DNA from: Bacillus sp. ISL-7
GTDB taxonomy: Bacteria > Bacillota > Bacilli > Bacillales_B > DSM-18226
NCBI RefSeq assembly: GCF_018613065.1
Contig: NZ_JAGGQW010000031.1
Span: 276,374 to 340,373 of the forward strand
DNA length: 64,000 bases
Reading direction: 5' to 3'
In this document: one piece after another, positions 33,135 through 42,862 of the stretch
Layout of the letters: the number at the start of each line of letters is the position of its first letter
How positions within the stretch are numbered: the first letter of the stretch is position 1
Position numbers and translations under genes: made by a program
The notes under the pieces: generated by a model
Told to the model about the DNA's origin: nothing
Databases searched by the model: none
Seen by the model: only the letters and a program-made list of their open reading frames with translations

Positions 33135-34394
33135 ATGATGTTAAATCGTAAGAATAAAACACGGCATTTAGCGACAATTTTTCTTGCTGTGATGGGAATC
33201 GGCTTTTTAGCTACTATTCCGATACAGAATTCAATCTGGGGGAGCATCCTACAAGGGGGATTTGAAGCCGGTCTGGTAGGAGGACTGGCTGACTGGTTTG
33301 CGGTAACCGCATTATTCCGTCATCCACTAGGAATTCCTATTCCACATACTGCTCTTCTTCCCAAAAATCGTAACAGAATTATTGCTGGAATAATTTCAAT
33401 GTTAGAAAATGATTGGCTAACAAAAGAGAGTATTCGAAAAAAAATAGACACCATAAATTTTACTAAAAAACTATTTGAGATCATCTATAATGAATTACCA
33501 TCAAAAGCCGTTCAAAAGTCTTTCCTAATGATTTCTAAACATTTGATAAAAATATTTGATATAAAAAAATTTGCTCCGCTTCTAGAAAAAGAACTAAAAT
33601 TACGAATCAACGATTTGGATAGCAAGAATTATCTCCCCTTGCTTATCGACCAGATTAGTATTAGAAAATATGATGAAAAAGTACTAGATTATATCCTAAA
33701 AGAAATTGATGAATGGGCCAGGAAAGAAAGTACGAAATACAAACTTGGTGGCTTGGCTGTAGATGCGGTGGAAAATATTAAGGCAGATGGTTTTATGCAA
33801 TTTGCCTTAAAGTCATTTAGCAACCTTGTTAATGAAGAAAAGCTAGGGAACATTATCCAAAGTCTTATTCTAAAAGGTGTAGCCAGCTATAGTGACCCCT
33901 TAAATCAAAATAGACATACCTTATTGATTCATTTGAATAAAAAGCTGCAATCAATAAAAAGTGATGAAAAGATTTATGAAGAACTTAATAACTTTAAATC
34001 CCAGCTAGTAGATAAATGGGAGTTGCAAGAACAAATTACTGATTTATTAAGTCAGATCCAGCAAAAAGCTTATGACTTTGTCGAAAAACCTGCCTTTTAT
34101 GATGATTATCTCCTCCCTTTAATTAAAAAGGGTTTAGAAGGTATCGAATTAAATCCAGAAAAAGTGAACCTTATTGAAGCTTGGATTAAAAATCATATTT
34201 TTAGTTTTGTTGATAAAAATCATTCAAAAATAGGAATGCTTGTTAAAGAAAATTTAGAAAAACTAGATGATAAAACACTTATCGATATGGTTGAAACTAA
34301 CGTTGGAAAAGACCTTCAATGGATCCGTGTCAATGGTGCAGTATGTGGATTTTTAATAGGAATTGTTTTAGTAGGAATTAAAGCACTTTTTTAA
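33135..34394 (+). CDS. DUF445 family membrane protein (YjiN-like)
   Basis: A 419-residue protein with an N-terminal membrane segment, the family motif GGFEAGLVGGLADWFAVTALFRHPLGIPIPHTAL split over residues 40-75, a long helical soluble region, and a C-terminal membrane segment (GAVCGFLIGIVLVGIKAL). That is the DUF445 layout as in E. coli YjiN (426 residues). B. subtilis YheB is also a DUF445 protein, but shorter. Function unknown. GAGGGG precedes the ATG pair at 33135/33138. Confidence 0.85.
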   Translation: MMLNRKNKTRHLATIFLAVMGIGFLATIPIQNSIWGSILQGGFEAGLVGGLADWFAVTALFRHPLGIPIPHTALLPKNRNRIIAGIISMLENDWLTKESIRKKIDTINFTKKLFEIIYNELPSKAVQKSFLMISKHLIKIFDIKKFAPLLEKELKLRINDLDSKNYLPLLIDQISIRKYDEKVLDYILKEIDEWARKESTKYKLGGLAVDAVENIKADGFMQFALKSFSNLVNEEKLGNIIQSLILKGVASYSDPLNQNRHTLLIHLNKKLQSIKSDEKIYEELNNFKSQLVDKWELQEQITDLLSQIQQKAYDFVEKPAFYDDYLLPLIKKGLEGIELNPEKVNLIEAWIKNHIFSFVDKNHSKIGMLVKENLEKLDDKTLIDMVETNVGKDLQWIRVNGAVCGFLIGIVLVGIKALF

Positions 34395-34545
34395 TGCTTA
34401 GCAAAAAGCTACCATTTATTGGTGGCTTTTTTTCGTCCATGAAATTCTTGCTTTGTCCTCTTGAAATCAAAGTTATTTTTCAGAGTATTTCAACATAATT
34501 AGTACTGTAGTCATATCTTTTAGGATTAAAAGAGGAGGCGGAAAA

Positions 34546-34911
34546 ATGGCAATTCGGTTGATTAAAATCTCTGTTGTGTATTTTGTCATTGGGGTTTGCA
34601 TGGGTATGTATATGTCAATGACGGAAAGTTTCGACTTCACACCGGTTCATGCCCATATTAATTTATTAGGTTGGCTGACTATGGCTGTCGCTGGTCTCAT
34701 CTATATTGGTTTTCCAGGTGCTGCGGAAACAACACTGGCAAAGGTTCACTTTTGGCTTCATAATATTTCTCTTCCCATTATGATGATTGGACTCGCTTTT
34801 TTAGTAACCGGAACGGAAAGTGCCGCGCCTGCAGTAGCTACAGGTGGGACCCTGATGGTATTAGGTATCATTGTCTTTGCAATCAATATCCTTAAAAATG
34901 TAAGGAATTGA
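34546..34911 (+). CDS. Small heme-copper oxidase subunit I-related membrane protein
   Basis: A 121-residue protein with four hydrophobic segments. The stretch TPVHAHINLLGWLTMAVAGLIY contains a His-rich turn like helix II of heme-copper oxidases (the HAH...N-L-G-W pattern of cbb3/NO reductase subunit I), and HFWLHN follows later. Such stand-alone one-third-size proteins are common in Bacillaceae and are annotated as cytochrome c oxidase-like. They lack most heme and copper ligands, so an oxidase activity is unlikely; heme binding is possible. Confidence 0.75.
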   Translation: MAIRLIKISVVYFVIGVCMGMYMSMTESFDFTPVHAHINLLGWLTMAVAGLIYIGFPGAAETTLAKVHFWLHNISLPIMMIGLAFLVTGTESAAPAVATGGTLMVLGIIVFAINILKNVRN

Positions 34912-34956
34912 GTTGCTCTTGTTGTCTATGATAGTATTTATTTTATTTCGTCCAGA

Positions 34957-34982
34957 CAAAAGACGCCTTCTCTGGCGTCTTT
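34957..34982. terminator. Bidirectional terminator between the oxidase-like gene and the acid phosphatase gene
   Basis: Ten-bp perfect stem AAAAGACGCC / GGCGTCTTTT with a six-base loop and T runs on the plus strand. Confidence 0.85.
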
Positions 34983-34988
34983 TTTATT

Positions 34989-35801
34989 CTAACGGTATGT
35001 TTCCAAGAATTTCTTTCTTAGTTTGGCTTTTTCTTCATCAGATTTCTTGTAATCATAATTATAAATGGCGCCTTCCCAATCACCATACATTGGGTTTGGA
35101 AACAGAATCAGCTTTTTACCGAATTCCTCCCTATACCTGTCCACTGCTTGATTTCTTTCTGAAACGGATAACAAATCAAAACCACTGAAATCTCCAAGGT
35201 TATCGCCAAATAATAGAAGTATTTCATGTGTTCTCCCTACTTGCCTGCGGCGCGTTTCTTTCCCTATTTCACCAGGCTGCCGTAATAATACATGGTCTGT
35301 ATCAGCTTGTGGTGCCCCTACACTCTGTAAATTTTTAATAGCTGCATCTTTTTGTGATTGATAACGGTTAGAAATGTAATAAATCTCCACTCCTAATGAA
35401 TTTGCGTACTGCAAAAATTCAATTGCTCCCGGAAGCGGTTTTGCTTCTGACCGCTTGAACCATTCATTCCAATTAAACGGGATTTTTCTTCCTGCCATTA
35501 CATACCAGGCTTGATGAGGGCTGTTATTTAAAATGGTCTCATCGATATCAAGGACAATTGCCGGCTTTAAGCTACTTTTTCCCCTTTCTTTTTTCATGAT
35601 TTCGTCCAATCTCATCCTTCCAATGTTATAGCCTTGATAATATAACCCTTTTGCTTCCCCGGCGCTTTGAAACCAAAGTACCGACATCGTATTTTGTTCA
35701 GACAAATTTTCAGCTGTTTCTGCATTTGCATGAACACTAGTTAGGAATATAATTAAATATGTTGCTGCTATCAGGGTAATAATTTTATTCAATACCAACA
35801 T
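34989..35801 (-). CDS. Secreted class C acid phosphatase / e(P4)-type 5'-nucleotidase
   Basis: A 270-residue protein with an N-terminal signal peptide (cleavage probably after HANA, residue 27). Two pairs of Asp mark the DDDD group: VLDIDETILNNSP, and GDNLGDF later. Also typical are WNEWFKRSEAKPLPGA and YISNR. e(P4)-family enzymes dephosphorylate nucleotides such as NMN outside the cell and are normally lipoproteins; here there is no lipobox Cys, so it should be released or wall-retained. Monocistronic. Substrate range is inferred. Confidence 0.88.
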   Translation of the reverse strand: MLVLNKIITLIAATYLIIFLTSVHANAETAENLSEQNTMSVLWFQSAGEAKGLYYQGYNIGRMRLDEIMKKERGKSSLKPAIVLDIDETILNNSPHQAWYVMAGRKIPFNWNEWFKRSEAKPLPGAIEFLQYANSLGVEIYYISNRYQSQKDAAIKNLQSVGAPQADTDHVLLRQPGEIGKETRRRQVGRTHEILLLFGDNLGDFSGFDLLSVSERNQAVDRYREEFGKKLILFPNPMYGDWEGAIYNYDYKKSDEEKAKLRKKFLETYR

Positions 35802-35908
35802 AAATCCCTCATTTATTTTTTAATGTTAGTATGTGAAATAGGAAAAATTCCAATCATCGATTCGGAATTGTTGAGAGAAATGCAGCAAATTTAAGTTAAT
35901 CATATAAT

Positions 35909-35938
35909 AAACGCAGTGGATTTTTACCCACTGCGTTT
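35909..35938. terminator. Terminator region after alaP
   Basis: AAACGCAGTGG pairs with CCACTGCGTTT with an eight-base loop. The T run is better on the plus strand than on the minus strand, so it may mainly block read-through. Confidence 0.65.
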
Positions 35939-35965
35939 TTCATGTATGTTTATTCATATAGAAAA

Positions 35966-37366
35966 TTAACTAACTCGTTCTTCTACTTTATCCTTGATTG
36001 CATCTCGTTTATGAAATCCTTTTGCATAATAAACTGCAACCAAGAATACTAGGAATAACGGTCCAATTACTAATGCAATCCTCGTATCCGGATTATAAGC
36101 CATTAACCCAATGACAAAAGCTAAGAAGGCTAATGAAATATATGAAGTAAAAGGGAAAAGTGGCATCTTATATTTTAAAGCTTTCGTCTCAGTCAACTTT
36201 AAGGTTTTACGATAGCGAATTTGTGATAAAAGAATGACTCCCCACGTCCAGATCGCACCAAAGGTCGCAATACTAGTAACCCATGTAAAAACTTTTGCAG
36301 GAACAATATAATTTAAGACCACGCCAATCAATAACGCACCAGCAGAAGCAACTACTGCAATCCCTGGAACACCACTTTTTGTGACCTTCGCGAAATTCTG
36401 TGGTGCCTCACCATGCTGAGCAAGGTTAAATAACATCCGTGCCGTACTAAAAATCCCACTGTTACAGGACGAAAGTGCTGCTGTTAATACGACGAAGTTA
36501 ATAATACCTGCTGCTCCCGGTATCCCAATTTGTTCAAAGGTCAGTACAAATGGGCTTCCTTTTGTACCAATTTCCTCCCATGGATAGATAGACATAATGA
36601 CAAATAAAGCACCCACGTAAAAAATTAGAATACGCCAGAAAACAGAATCGATTGCTCTTGCAAGAGATTTCTCAGGATTTTTAACCTCACCTGCAGTTAC
36701 CCCAATCATTTCAATCCCTAAATAGGCAAACATAACCATTTGTAAAGATAATAATACGCCTTTAATCCCATTAGGGAATAACCCGCCATGATCCCATAAA
36801 TTCTTAATTCCAGTAGCAATACCACCGTTGCCAATACCAAAGAAAATCATTCCAATTCCGATGGCAATCATCGCAATAATCGTAACAATTTTAATTAGCG
36901 CAAACCAAAATTCTAATTCACCATACGCTTTTACCGCAAGGAAATTGACAGTCGCCATGACCACCAGTGCGGTGAGTGCCCAAATCCACCGTGGAACATC
37001 CGGATACCAATACTCCATGTAAATTCCTACAGCTGTAATCTCTGCCATACAGGTAACGACCCATAAAAACCAGTAATTCCAACCTGTTATGTATCCAGCA
37101 AGTGGTCCTAAATAATCACGCGCATATTTACTAAAAGAACCTGCAACCGGTTTTTGAATCGCCATTTCTCCCAGTGCACGCATAATAAAAAACATAATTA
37201 ATCCAGCAGCAGCATATCCAAACAAAATACCTGGTCCCGCCATCTTAATGGCTGTTGCAGAACCAAGAAATAGTCCTACCCCGATGGCTGCCCCTAAGGA
37301 CATCAAGGTAATATGCCTTTCTTCTAAACCACGATGTAGCTCTTTCCCATGAGTGTTTTTACTCAT
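35966..37366 (-). CDS. alaP: APC-family amino acid permease, AlaP-like
   Basis: A 466-residue protein with twelve hydrophobic segments and the APC start pattern LHRGLEERHITLMSLGAAIGVGLFLGSATAI, then AGEVKNPEKSLARAI and FSTARMLFNLAQHGEAP. This is the CycA/AlaP/RocE group. It lies next to the alanine dehydrogenase regulator and ald, which points to alanine uptake, as for AlaP (YtnA, 463 residues) of B. subtilis. GGGGGATTTAT precedes the ATG. Proline or D-alanine/D-serine transport is the alternative. Confidence 0.88.
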   Translation of the reverse strand: MSKNTHGKELHRGLEERHITLMSLGAAIGVGLFLGSATAIKMAGPGILFGYAAAGLIMFFIMRALGEMAIQKPVAGSFSKYARDYLGPLAGYITGWNYWFLWVVTCMAEITAVGIYMEYWYPDVPRWIWALTALVVMATVNFLAVKAYGELEFWFALIKIVTIIAMIAIGIGMIFFGIGNGGIATGIKNLWDHGGLFPNGIKGVLLSLQMVMFAYLGIEMIGVTAGEVKNPEKSLARAIDSVFWRILIFYVGALFVIMSIYPWEEIGTKGSPFVLTFEQIGIPGAAGIINFVVLTAALSSCNSGIFSTARMLFNLAQHGEAPQNFAKVTKSGVPGIAVVASAGALLIGVVLNYIVPAKVFTWVTSIATFGAIWTWGVILLSQIRYRKTLKLTETKALKYKMPLFPFTSYISLAFLAFVIGLMAYNPDTRIALVIGPLFLVFLVAVYYAKGFHKRDAIKDKVEERVS

Positions 37367-37495
37367 ATAAATCCCCCTTTATGAATAAACTTCAAAATTC
37401 TCTCATCCCAATGAAATAATTTCTTCTCTTTATTAATATAGCAATATTAGGCTTCACTTTTAAGCTTTTTATCACTAATTCCTCCTTTTTTCCTA

Positions 37496-37510
37496 ATGAT
37501 AACGCTTTCA
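37496..37510. promoter_or_regulatory. cre (CcpA) site between alaP and adeR
   Basis: ATGATAACGCTTTCA matches 14 of 15 positions of WTGNAARCGNWWWCA. It is 130 bp before alaP and about 190 bp before adeR and overlaps one arm of an inverted repeat. Confidence 0.6.
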
Positions 37511-37543
37511 AAAGAGCAATTATAAAAATATTTACTCTTTTGA
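37508..37543. promoter_or_regulatory. Inverted repeat in the alaP-adeR intergenic region, possible AdeR operator
   Basis: TCAAAAGAG (37508-37516) and CTCTTTTGA (37535-37543) are perfect reverse complements, with centres 27 bp apart. It lies in the 330-bp divergent region of a permease and a PucR-type regulator; no other gene-like content is seen there. Confidence 0.45.
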
Positions 37544-37697
37544 GATTACTCTAAATCATTTTAACATTATAGCATATTATTTATTTTGTTAAAATAAATG
37601 AAATTATTTTATATTTTTTGTAAAATTAAACAAAGGCATTTTATGAACTGAACAAGACTACCATATGTCATTATATATTAATCCGGGGGTAATCATT

Positions 37698-38936
37698 TTG
37701 AATACTAGACTACATGACCCATTTAAGACTGCCTTTGATAGCTTAGATGAATTTGCCGACCTTATTAGTCAGGTACTAATGTGCCCTATTACAATTGAGG
37801 ATGCAAACCACCGCCTACTTGCCTATAGTACACATGATGAACGTACAGATCCAGCAAGAATTTCTACCATCATAGGCCGGAGAGTTCCAGAAAAAGTCAT
37901 TAATCAATTATGGAAAGAAGGAACGATTCCTGCTTTACTAAAGACCCAAGAGCCTATTCGTGTGAAAAACATGAATGATATAGGGCTTAACCATAGAGTC
38001 GCTATCTCTATATGGAAGCATGATGAAGTGATCGGATTTATTTGGGCAATAGAAATTGATAAAACATTAACGGCTGATGATTTCATCCTTTTAAAAAAAG
38101 CAGCAGATTCCGCAAAAAATAAACTATTACAGCTTCAGACGAGAAAGAACAAAAAGGAAGAACGTTCACAAGAATTCTTTTGGAAGCTATTAACAGGTCA
38201 TCTGAAAGCAAAAGAGGAAATTTTCGAACATTTCCATTCATTACAACTTACACCGCCGACCTCTTATGCGGTTCTTGTTTTTCAGTTCCATGAAAATATC
38301 ACGAACAAAGTAGAGCAATCCATCTCATATCTTTTGAAAACAAATCAACGGATAAAAATTACTCTTTATACAATAGACTGCAATCAATTAATTCTATTGG
38401 TATCAGTTACCAATTTTGAAAACCCTTTCAATGAACTTGATCAATTTGCGAAATTCTTTGTCCTGCAAATGAGTGAAAGATATGGAATTAAGGAGATCAA
38501 ACCAGGATATAGCAGTATTAAAGAGGATTATCAAAAAACAAACAAAGCATATAAGGAAACATTGGCGGTTTTATCAATTAAAGAAAAATTCCCAATTGAA
38601 ACAAAGGACATTTATAATTATCAAAAACTAGGAATATATCAAATTTTTGATCTTATTTTAGAAAAAAGACAAACCGAAGAATATGAAAATTATTCCTTAA
38701 AACTGCTTCATGAATATGACCAAAAACACAACAGCAATTTAATTGAAACATTAGAGGTTTTCTTAAATAAAGATAACAACATTAATGATGCAGCCAAGGA
38801 ATTAAATGTCCATGCTAACACATTAAATTATCGACTTAAGAGAATCACGGAAATTGGTGATGTAAATTTCAAGGATCCTAACCAAAAAATGATCCTCTAC
38901 CTAGATTTAAAACTGGAAAAATATCAGGGGATTTGA
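37698..38936 (+). CDS. adeR: AdeR-like PucR-family activator of alanine dehydrogenase
   Basis: A 412-residue regulator from a TTG at 37698, seven bases after GGGGGT; the open frame begins 11 codons earlier at an ATG without ribosome site. Domains: an N-terminal sensor (residues about 10-130, GAF/PucR-like), a central GGDEF-like PucR domain, and a C-terminal HTH (INDAAKELNVHANTLNYRLKRITEIG). B. subtilis AdeR (422 residues) activates ald, and ald is the next gene here. The divergent alaP permease suggests a small alanine regulon. Confidence 0.85.
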   Translation: MNTRLHDPFKTAFDSLDEFADLISQVLMCPITIEDANHRLLAYSTHDERTDPARISTIIGRRVPEKVINQLWKEGTIPALLKTQEPIRVKNMNDIGLNHRVAISIWKHDEVIGFIWAIEIDKTLTADDFILLKKAADSAKNKLLQLQTRKNKKEERSQEFFWKLLTGHLKAKEEIFEHFHSLQLTPPTSYAVLVFQFHENITNKVEQSISYLLKTNQRIKITLYTIDCNQLILLVSVTNFENPFNELDQFAKFFVLQMSERYGIKEIKPGYSSIKEDYQKTNKAYKETLAVLSIKEKFPIETKDIYNYQKLGIYQIFDLILEKRQTEEYENYSLKLLHEYDQKHNSNLIETLEVFLNKDNNINDAAKELNVHANTLNYRLKRITEIGDVNFKDPNQKMILYLDLKLEKYQGI

Positions 38937-39065
38937 ACTTTTTGTGAAAATCCCCAAAAAGAATGAAAATCTTTCTCTTTTCTAAACAAAGAAATTCTCT
39001 GGCAAACATTCTATACTTTAGCCATAGCAAAACACTTTAATGTAACTAGAGGAGGAAATAAGATT

Positions 39066-40199
39066 ATGTTTATAGGTGTACCTAAAGAAATTAAAAATAA
39101 TGAAAATCGTGTAGCACTAACTCCAGCAGGTGTTGTTTCATTCCTAAATGCCGGCCACACTGTGTTAATGGAAAAGGACGCTGGAATTGGAAGCGGTTTC
39201 ACTAACGATGATTATGCTAAAGCTGGTGCTGAGATTATAGATAGCGCTGAACAGGTATGGACAAAAGCAAATATGATTATGAAAGTGAAAGAGCCTCTTT
39301 CAAGTGAATATAAGTACTTCCGCCAAGGTTTAATTTTATTTACTTACTTACACCTTGCAGCTGAGCCAGAGTTAGCAAAAGCTCTTAAAGAAAAAGGTGT
39401 TATCGCAGTTGCTTATGAAACAGTTTCTGTAAACAGGACTCTTCCACTGCTTACACCAATGAGTGAAGTAGCTGGACGCATGGCTGCTCAAATTGGCGCA
39501 CAGTTCTTACAAAAAAATAATGGTGGTCTTGGAATTCTCCTTGCTGGTGTCCCAGGAGTTAACCGTGGAAAAGTTACCATTGTTGGTGGTGGGATTGTTG
39601 GAACCAATGCAGCTAAAATGGCCATCGGTTTAGGTGCTGACGTAACAATTATTGATCTAAGTGCTGACCGTCTTCGTCAGTTAGACGACATTTTTGGAAA
39701 TCAAATCAAAACATTAATGTCTAATCCTCTCAATATTGCTGAAGCAGTGGCAGAAGCTGACCTTCTAATCGGAGCAGTACTAATCCCAGGTGCAAAGGCT
39801 CCTAAGCTGGTTACAGAAGAAATGGTTAAATCGATGAAGCCTGGTTCAGTGATTGTCGATGTTGCGATTGACCAAGGTGGAATTGTTGAAACAATCGACC
39901 ATGTGACAACACATGACAATCCAACCTTTATCAAACATGGAGTTGTACACTACTCTGTTGCAAATATGCCTGGCGCCGTTCCAAGAACTTCAACAATAGC
40001 ACTAACCAATGTTACTGTTCCATATGCATTGCAAATCGCAAATAAAGGGGTTTTCAAAGCCATTTCTGAAAATGCTGCATTATATCTTGGCCTTAACGTT
40101 GCCAACGGAGAAATCACTTATGAAGCAGTAGCAAAAGATCTAGGGTTTGATTATGTAACAGTCGAAAAGGCATTAGAAAAAGAACTAGCTACGATTTGA
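39066..40199 (+). CDS. ald: Alanine dehydrogenase
   Basis: A 377-residue enzyme of the usual length (378 in B. subtilis) with [20 protein letters not shown] at the N-terminus (pyruvate-binding Arg and Lys), the His of TYLHLA, and the NAD Rossmann motif [16 protein letters not shown]. It deaminates L-alanine to pyruvate and ammonia with NAD+, feeding carbon into the TCA cycle, also during sporulation. AGAGGAGG precedes the ATG. A TATACT minus-10 without a clear minus-35 upstream agrees with activator dependence. Confidence 0.97.
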   Translation: MFIGVPKEIKNNENRVALTPAGVVSFLNAGHTVLMEKDAGIGSGFTNDDYAKAGAEIIDSAEQVWTKANMIMKVKEPLSSEYKYFRQGLILFTYLHLAAEPELAKALKEKGVIAVAYETVSVNRTLPLLTPMSEVAGRMAAQIGAQFLQKNNGGLGILLAGVPGVNRGKVTIVGGGIVGTNAAKMAIGLGADVTIIDLSADRLRQLDDIFGNQIKTLMSNPLNIAEAVAEADLLIGAVLIPGAKAPKLVTEEMVKSMKPGSVIVDVAIDQGGIVETIDHVTTHDNPTFIKHGVVHYSVANMPGAVPRTSTIALTNVTVPYALQIANKGVFKAISENAALYLGLNVANGEITYEAVAKDLGFDYVTVEKALEKELATI

Positions 40200-40210
40200 T
40201 TGTAGTTATT

Positions 40211-40233
40211 CCCCTCAAGAAACTCTTGAGGGG
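40211..40233 (+). terminator. Terminator of ald
   Basis: Nine-bp perfect stem CCCCTCAAG / CTTGAGGGG, followed by ATTTTTG. It lies only 27 bp before the alr start, so some read-through into alr is possible. Confidence 0.85.
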
Positions 40234-40259
40234 ATTTTTGATTAAAGGGGATGGTTTAC

Positions 40260-41438
40260 ATGAATCAATTGAGTTACCGCGATACATGGGCTGAAATTTC
40301 ACTAGACCATATTAAAAATAATTATCTACAGTTTAGGCAGTTTGTTCACCCACATGCAAAAATCATGGCAGTGATTAAAGCTGATGGATACGGACACGGG
40401 GCCATTGAAATTGCAAAAACAGCGATTGAAGCTGGTGCAGATTATTTAGCAGTTGCTCTTGTAGATGAGGCCATCAAACTTAGACTGTGTGGGATCACAC
40501 AACCCATTCTCGTACTCGGGTATACTCCGACACGTTCGATTAGGGCTGCCATTTTAGAAAATATCACGCTAACAGTCTTTAACCATGAAGTATTGGATGA
40601 AGTCATTGTCCAAGCTGATAGCTTAAGCAAAACTGCTTCTATTCATTTGAAAATTGATACTGGTATGTCCAGGATTGGCGTTACTTCCAGTGATGATGCA
40701 CTAATTCTTGCTAAGAAGGCCATAAAAGCAAAAAATGTTTGTCTTGAAGGGGTATTTACTCATTTTGCTAATGCAGATAGTGAAAACTGCGACCTTACAT
40801 ATGCACAGTTTAATAAATTTCAATCAATAGTAGAATATTTGGAAAACAACTGTATTTATATACCCATAAAACATTGCTGCAACAGTGCTGCAACAATGAA
40901 ATTTCCAGAAATGCATCTGGACATGGTTCGAATTGGAGTTTCCTTGTATGGGTTATATCCAGATGCTTCGTTAAAAAACCACTCCATCCAGCTAAAGCAG
41001 GCCATGACCTTCAAAACGAAAATTGCAGCCATAAAAAAAGTAGCAGCTTTACAAGCAATCAGCTACGGGTGGACTTGGAAGCCGGAAAGAGTAAGTCTTA
41101 TCGCTACCCTTCCGCTTGGATACGCTGACGGACTTTCCCGTCTCCTATCAAACCGTGGGAAGGTTTTAATCCATGGGCAAAAATCCGCTATTGCAGGAAG
41201 GGTGTGCATGGATCAAACGATGATCGATATTACAAATATACAAAATTGTTCTGTTGGAGATGTAGTCACCATCTTTGGAGAAAACTGCTCCTCATTTCAG
41301 TCCGTGGACGAAATTGCCCATTTAATGGGCACCATCAATTATGAGGTTGTTTGTTTAATTGGGAAAAGAGTCCCCCGAGTGTATGACAACTATAATGACC
41401 TATTCAAACCTGCAAAGAATGTACAAAGTAATATATGA
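40260..41438 (+). CDS. alr: Alanine racemase
   Basis: A 392-residue PLP enzyme: the cofactor lysine is in MAVIKADGYGHGA near residue 40, the catalytic Tyr region reads GRVCMDQTMIDI and SYGWTW, and the C-terminal beta domain ends near residue 380. It interconverts L- and D-alanine for peptidoglycan and spore germination control. ATG 40260 has AAAGGGG nine bases before; the in-frame ATG at 40251 touches that site. Being downstream of ald, it may be the catabolic or sporulation-type racemase rather than the essential housekeeping one. Confidence 0.95.
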   Translation: MNQLSYRDTWAEISLDHIKNNYLQFRQFVHPHAKIMAVIKADGYGHGAIEIAKTAIEAGADYLAVALVDEAIKLRLCGITQPILVLGYTPTRSIRAAILENITLTVFNHEVLDEVIVQADSLSKTASIHLKIDTGMSRIGVTSSDDALILAKKAIKAKNVCLEGVFTHFANADSENCDLTYAQFNKFQSIVEYLENNCIYIPIKHCCNSAATMKFPEMHLDMVRIGVSLYGLYPDASLKNHSIQLKQAMTFKTKIAAIKKVAALQAISYGWTWKPERVSLIATLPLGYADGLSRLLSNRGKVLIHGQKSAIAGRVCMDQTMIDITNIQNCSVGDVVTIFGENCSSFQSVDEIAHLMGTINYEVVCLIGKRVPRVYDNYNDLFKPAKNVQSNI

Positions 41439-41445
41439 TTTTAAT

Positions 41446-41480
41446 AACAAAGGCAGCTATTCTTACTAGCTGCCTTTGTT
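41446..41480. terminator. Bidirectional terminator between alr and the UDP-glucose dehydrogenase gene
   Basis: Fourteen-bp perfect stem (41446-41459 with 41467-41480) with loop TTCTTAC and T-rich ends. Its right arm overlaps the end of the minus-strand gene. Confidence 0.9.
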
Positions 41481-42812
41481 TTGTAGCACCGTGTTTATCT
41501 CTCCAATTACATTAGGTCTGCCAATTGAATAATATTCAACTGGATATTTTTTTATAGATTCTAATTGAAAGCAATTTCTCCCGTCAAAGATAACGGGTTC
41601 TTTCATTAACTCATGGAAGAGATTTAATGGAACATTTTTAATTTCATCCCACTCAGTTACAATAAACGTAAGGTCAGCATTCATGAGAGCTTGCTCGACC
41701 GTATCTGCATAAGAAATTAGCTTTCCTAAAACCTTTTTCACATTTGGAATTGAGACGGGATCATAGGCAATTACTATCGCCCCTTCTTGAACTAGATGCT
41801 TGGCTAACTTAATCGAAACTGCTTCCCTGATATCGTCTGTATTAGGTTTAAATGAAAGCCCCAGTAATGCGACTTTTTTTCCACGTAAACTTTGAAATCG
41901 GTTCAGGGCCTTTTCCACTAGTTTAAGTTCCTGTCTTTTATTAACTTCAATAACCTCCTCAATGAGGTTAAAAGCTTCTCCCGCATCATTACCCATTTGA
42001 ACTAGTGCGTGGGTATCTTTCGGCAGGCATGAGCCGCCAAAACCTACTCCAGCCTTAAGAAATGATGATCCGATCCTTGAATCCATCCCCATTCCAAATG
42101 ATACGTCTTCAATATTTCCGCCAACATGTTCACAAATACTTGCGAGTGCATTTACGTAACTAATTTTTAAAGCTAAGAATGAATTTGATGCTACTTTTAT
42201 TAATTCAGCACTATTCGTATCCGTTTTAAAAATGGGAATACCAAACGACTGATATAATTCTTCCAACGAATGGAGGGCTTCCTTACTATCAGATCCAATA
42301 ATGATCCGATCTCCGTGAAAAGTATCATAAATTGCCGACCCTTGGCTGATAAATTCAGGATTGGAAACGATTTGAAATTTAAGACTTGTTTGCAATTCTG
42401 ATTGAATCCAATTTTTAATTTTTGCATTTGTTCCCACTGGTACCGTACTTTTTGTAACGACAATGACGTTATTTCGCTTTATTGACCTGCCAATTTCTTT
42501 AGAAATCTGTTCAATATATTGTAAATCAAGGGAGCCATTTTCATTTTGAGGAGTTCCTACTGTTATCATAATGATTTCAGCCGATTTAAAACCAATAGAT
42601 GGGCTAGTTGTAAACCGTAACCGCCCCTCTTCCATATTTTTCAACATCAGTTCATTTAATCCTGGTTCATAAATTGGAGGATACCCATTGTTTAATGTGC
42701 TTATTTTATGATGGTCCTGGTCTACGCAAATCACATCATGGCCGATGTCTGCTAAACAAACCCCTGTAACTAATCCAACGTATCCTGTTCCAGCAATGGC
42801 TATTTTTTTCAA
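41466..42812 (-). CDS. UDP-glucose 6-dehydrogenase
   Basis: A 448-residue enzyme with NAD site GTGYVGLVTG, the hinge helix, the catalytic Cys in GFGGSCLPKDT and the C-terminal LGLSFKPNTDDIREA. It oxidises UDP-glucose to UDP-glucuronate with two NAD+. TTG start at 42812 behind GGAAAGGAAAA. It is co-directional with the GT-C-like gene 50 bp upstream. With the epimerase at 49,362 it could supply UDP-glucuronate and UDP-galacturonate for an acidic glycan. TuaD and YtcA are relatives in B. subtilis; which one is closest is not decidable here. Confidence 0.93.
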   Translation of the reverse strand: MKKIAIAGTGYVGLVTGVCLADIGHDVICVDQDHHKISTLNNGYPPIYEPGLNELMLKNMEEGRLRFTTSPSIGFKSAEIIMITVGTPQNENGSLDLQYIEQISKEIGRSIKRNNVIVVTKSTVPVGTNAKIKNWIQSELQTSLKFQIVSNPEFISQGSAIYDTFHGDRIIIGSDSKEALHSLEELYQSFGIPIFKTDTNSAELIKVASNSFLALKISYVNALASICEHVGGNIEDVSFGMGMDSRIGSSFLKAGVGFGGSCLPKDTHALVQMGNDAGEAFNLIEEVIEVNKRQELKLVEKALNRFQSLRGKKVALLGLSFKPNTDDIREAVSIKLAKHLVQEGAIVIAYDPVSIPNVKKVLGKLISYADTVEQALMNADLTFIVTEWDEIKNVPLNLFHELMKEPVIFDGRNCFQLESIKKYPVEYYSIGRPNVIGEINTVLQNKGS

Positions 42813-42862
42813 TGAAGATTTTCCTTTCCATTTTGAGTATTTCTTATTAATTATTACTCAGT

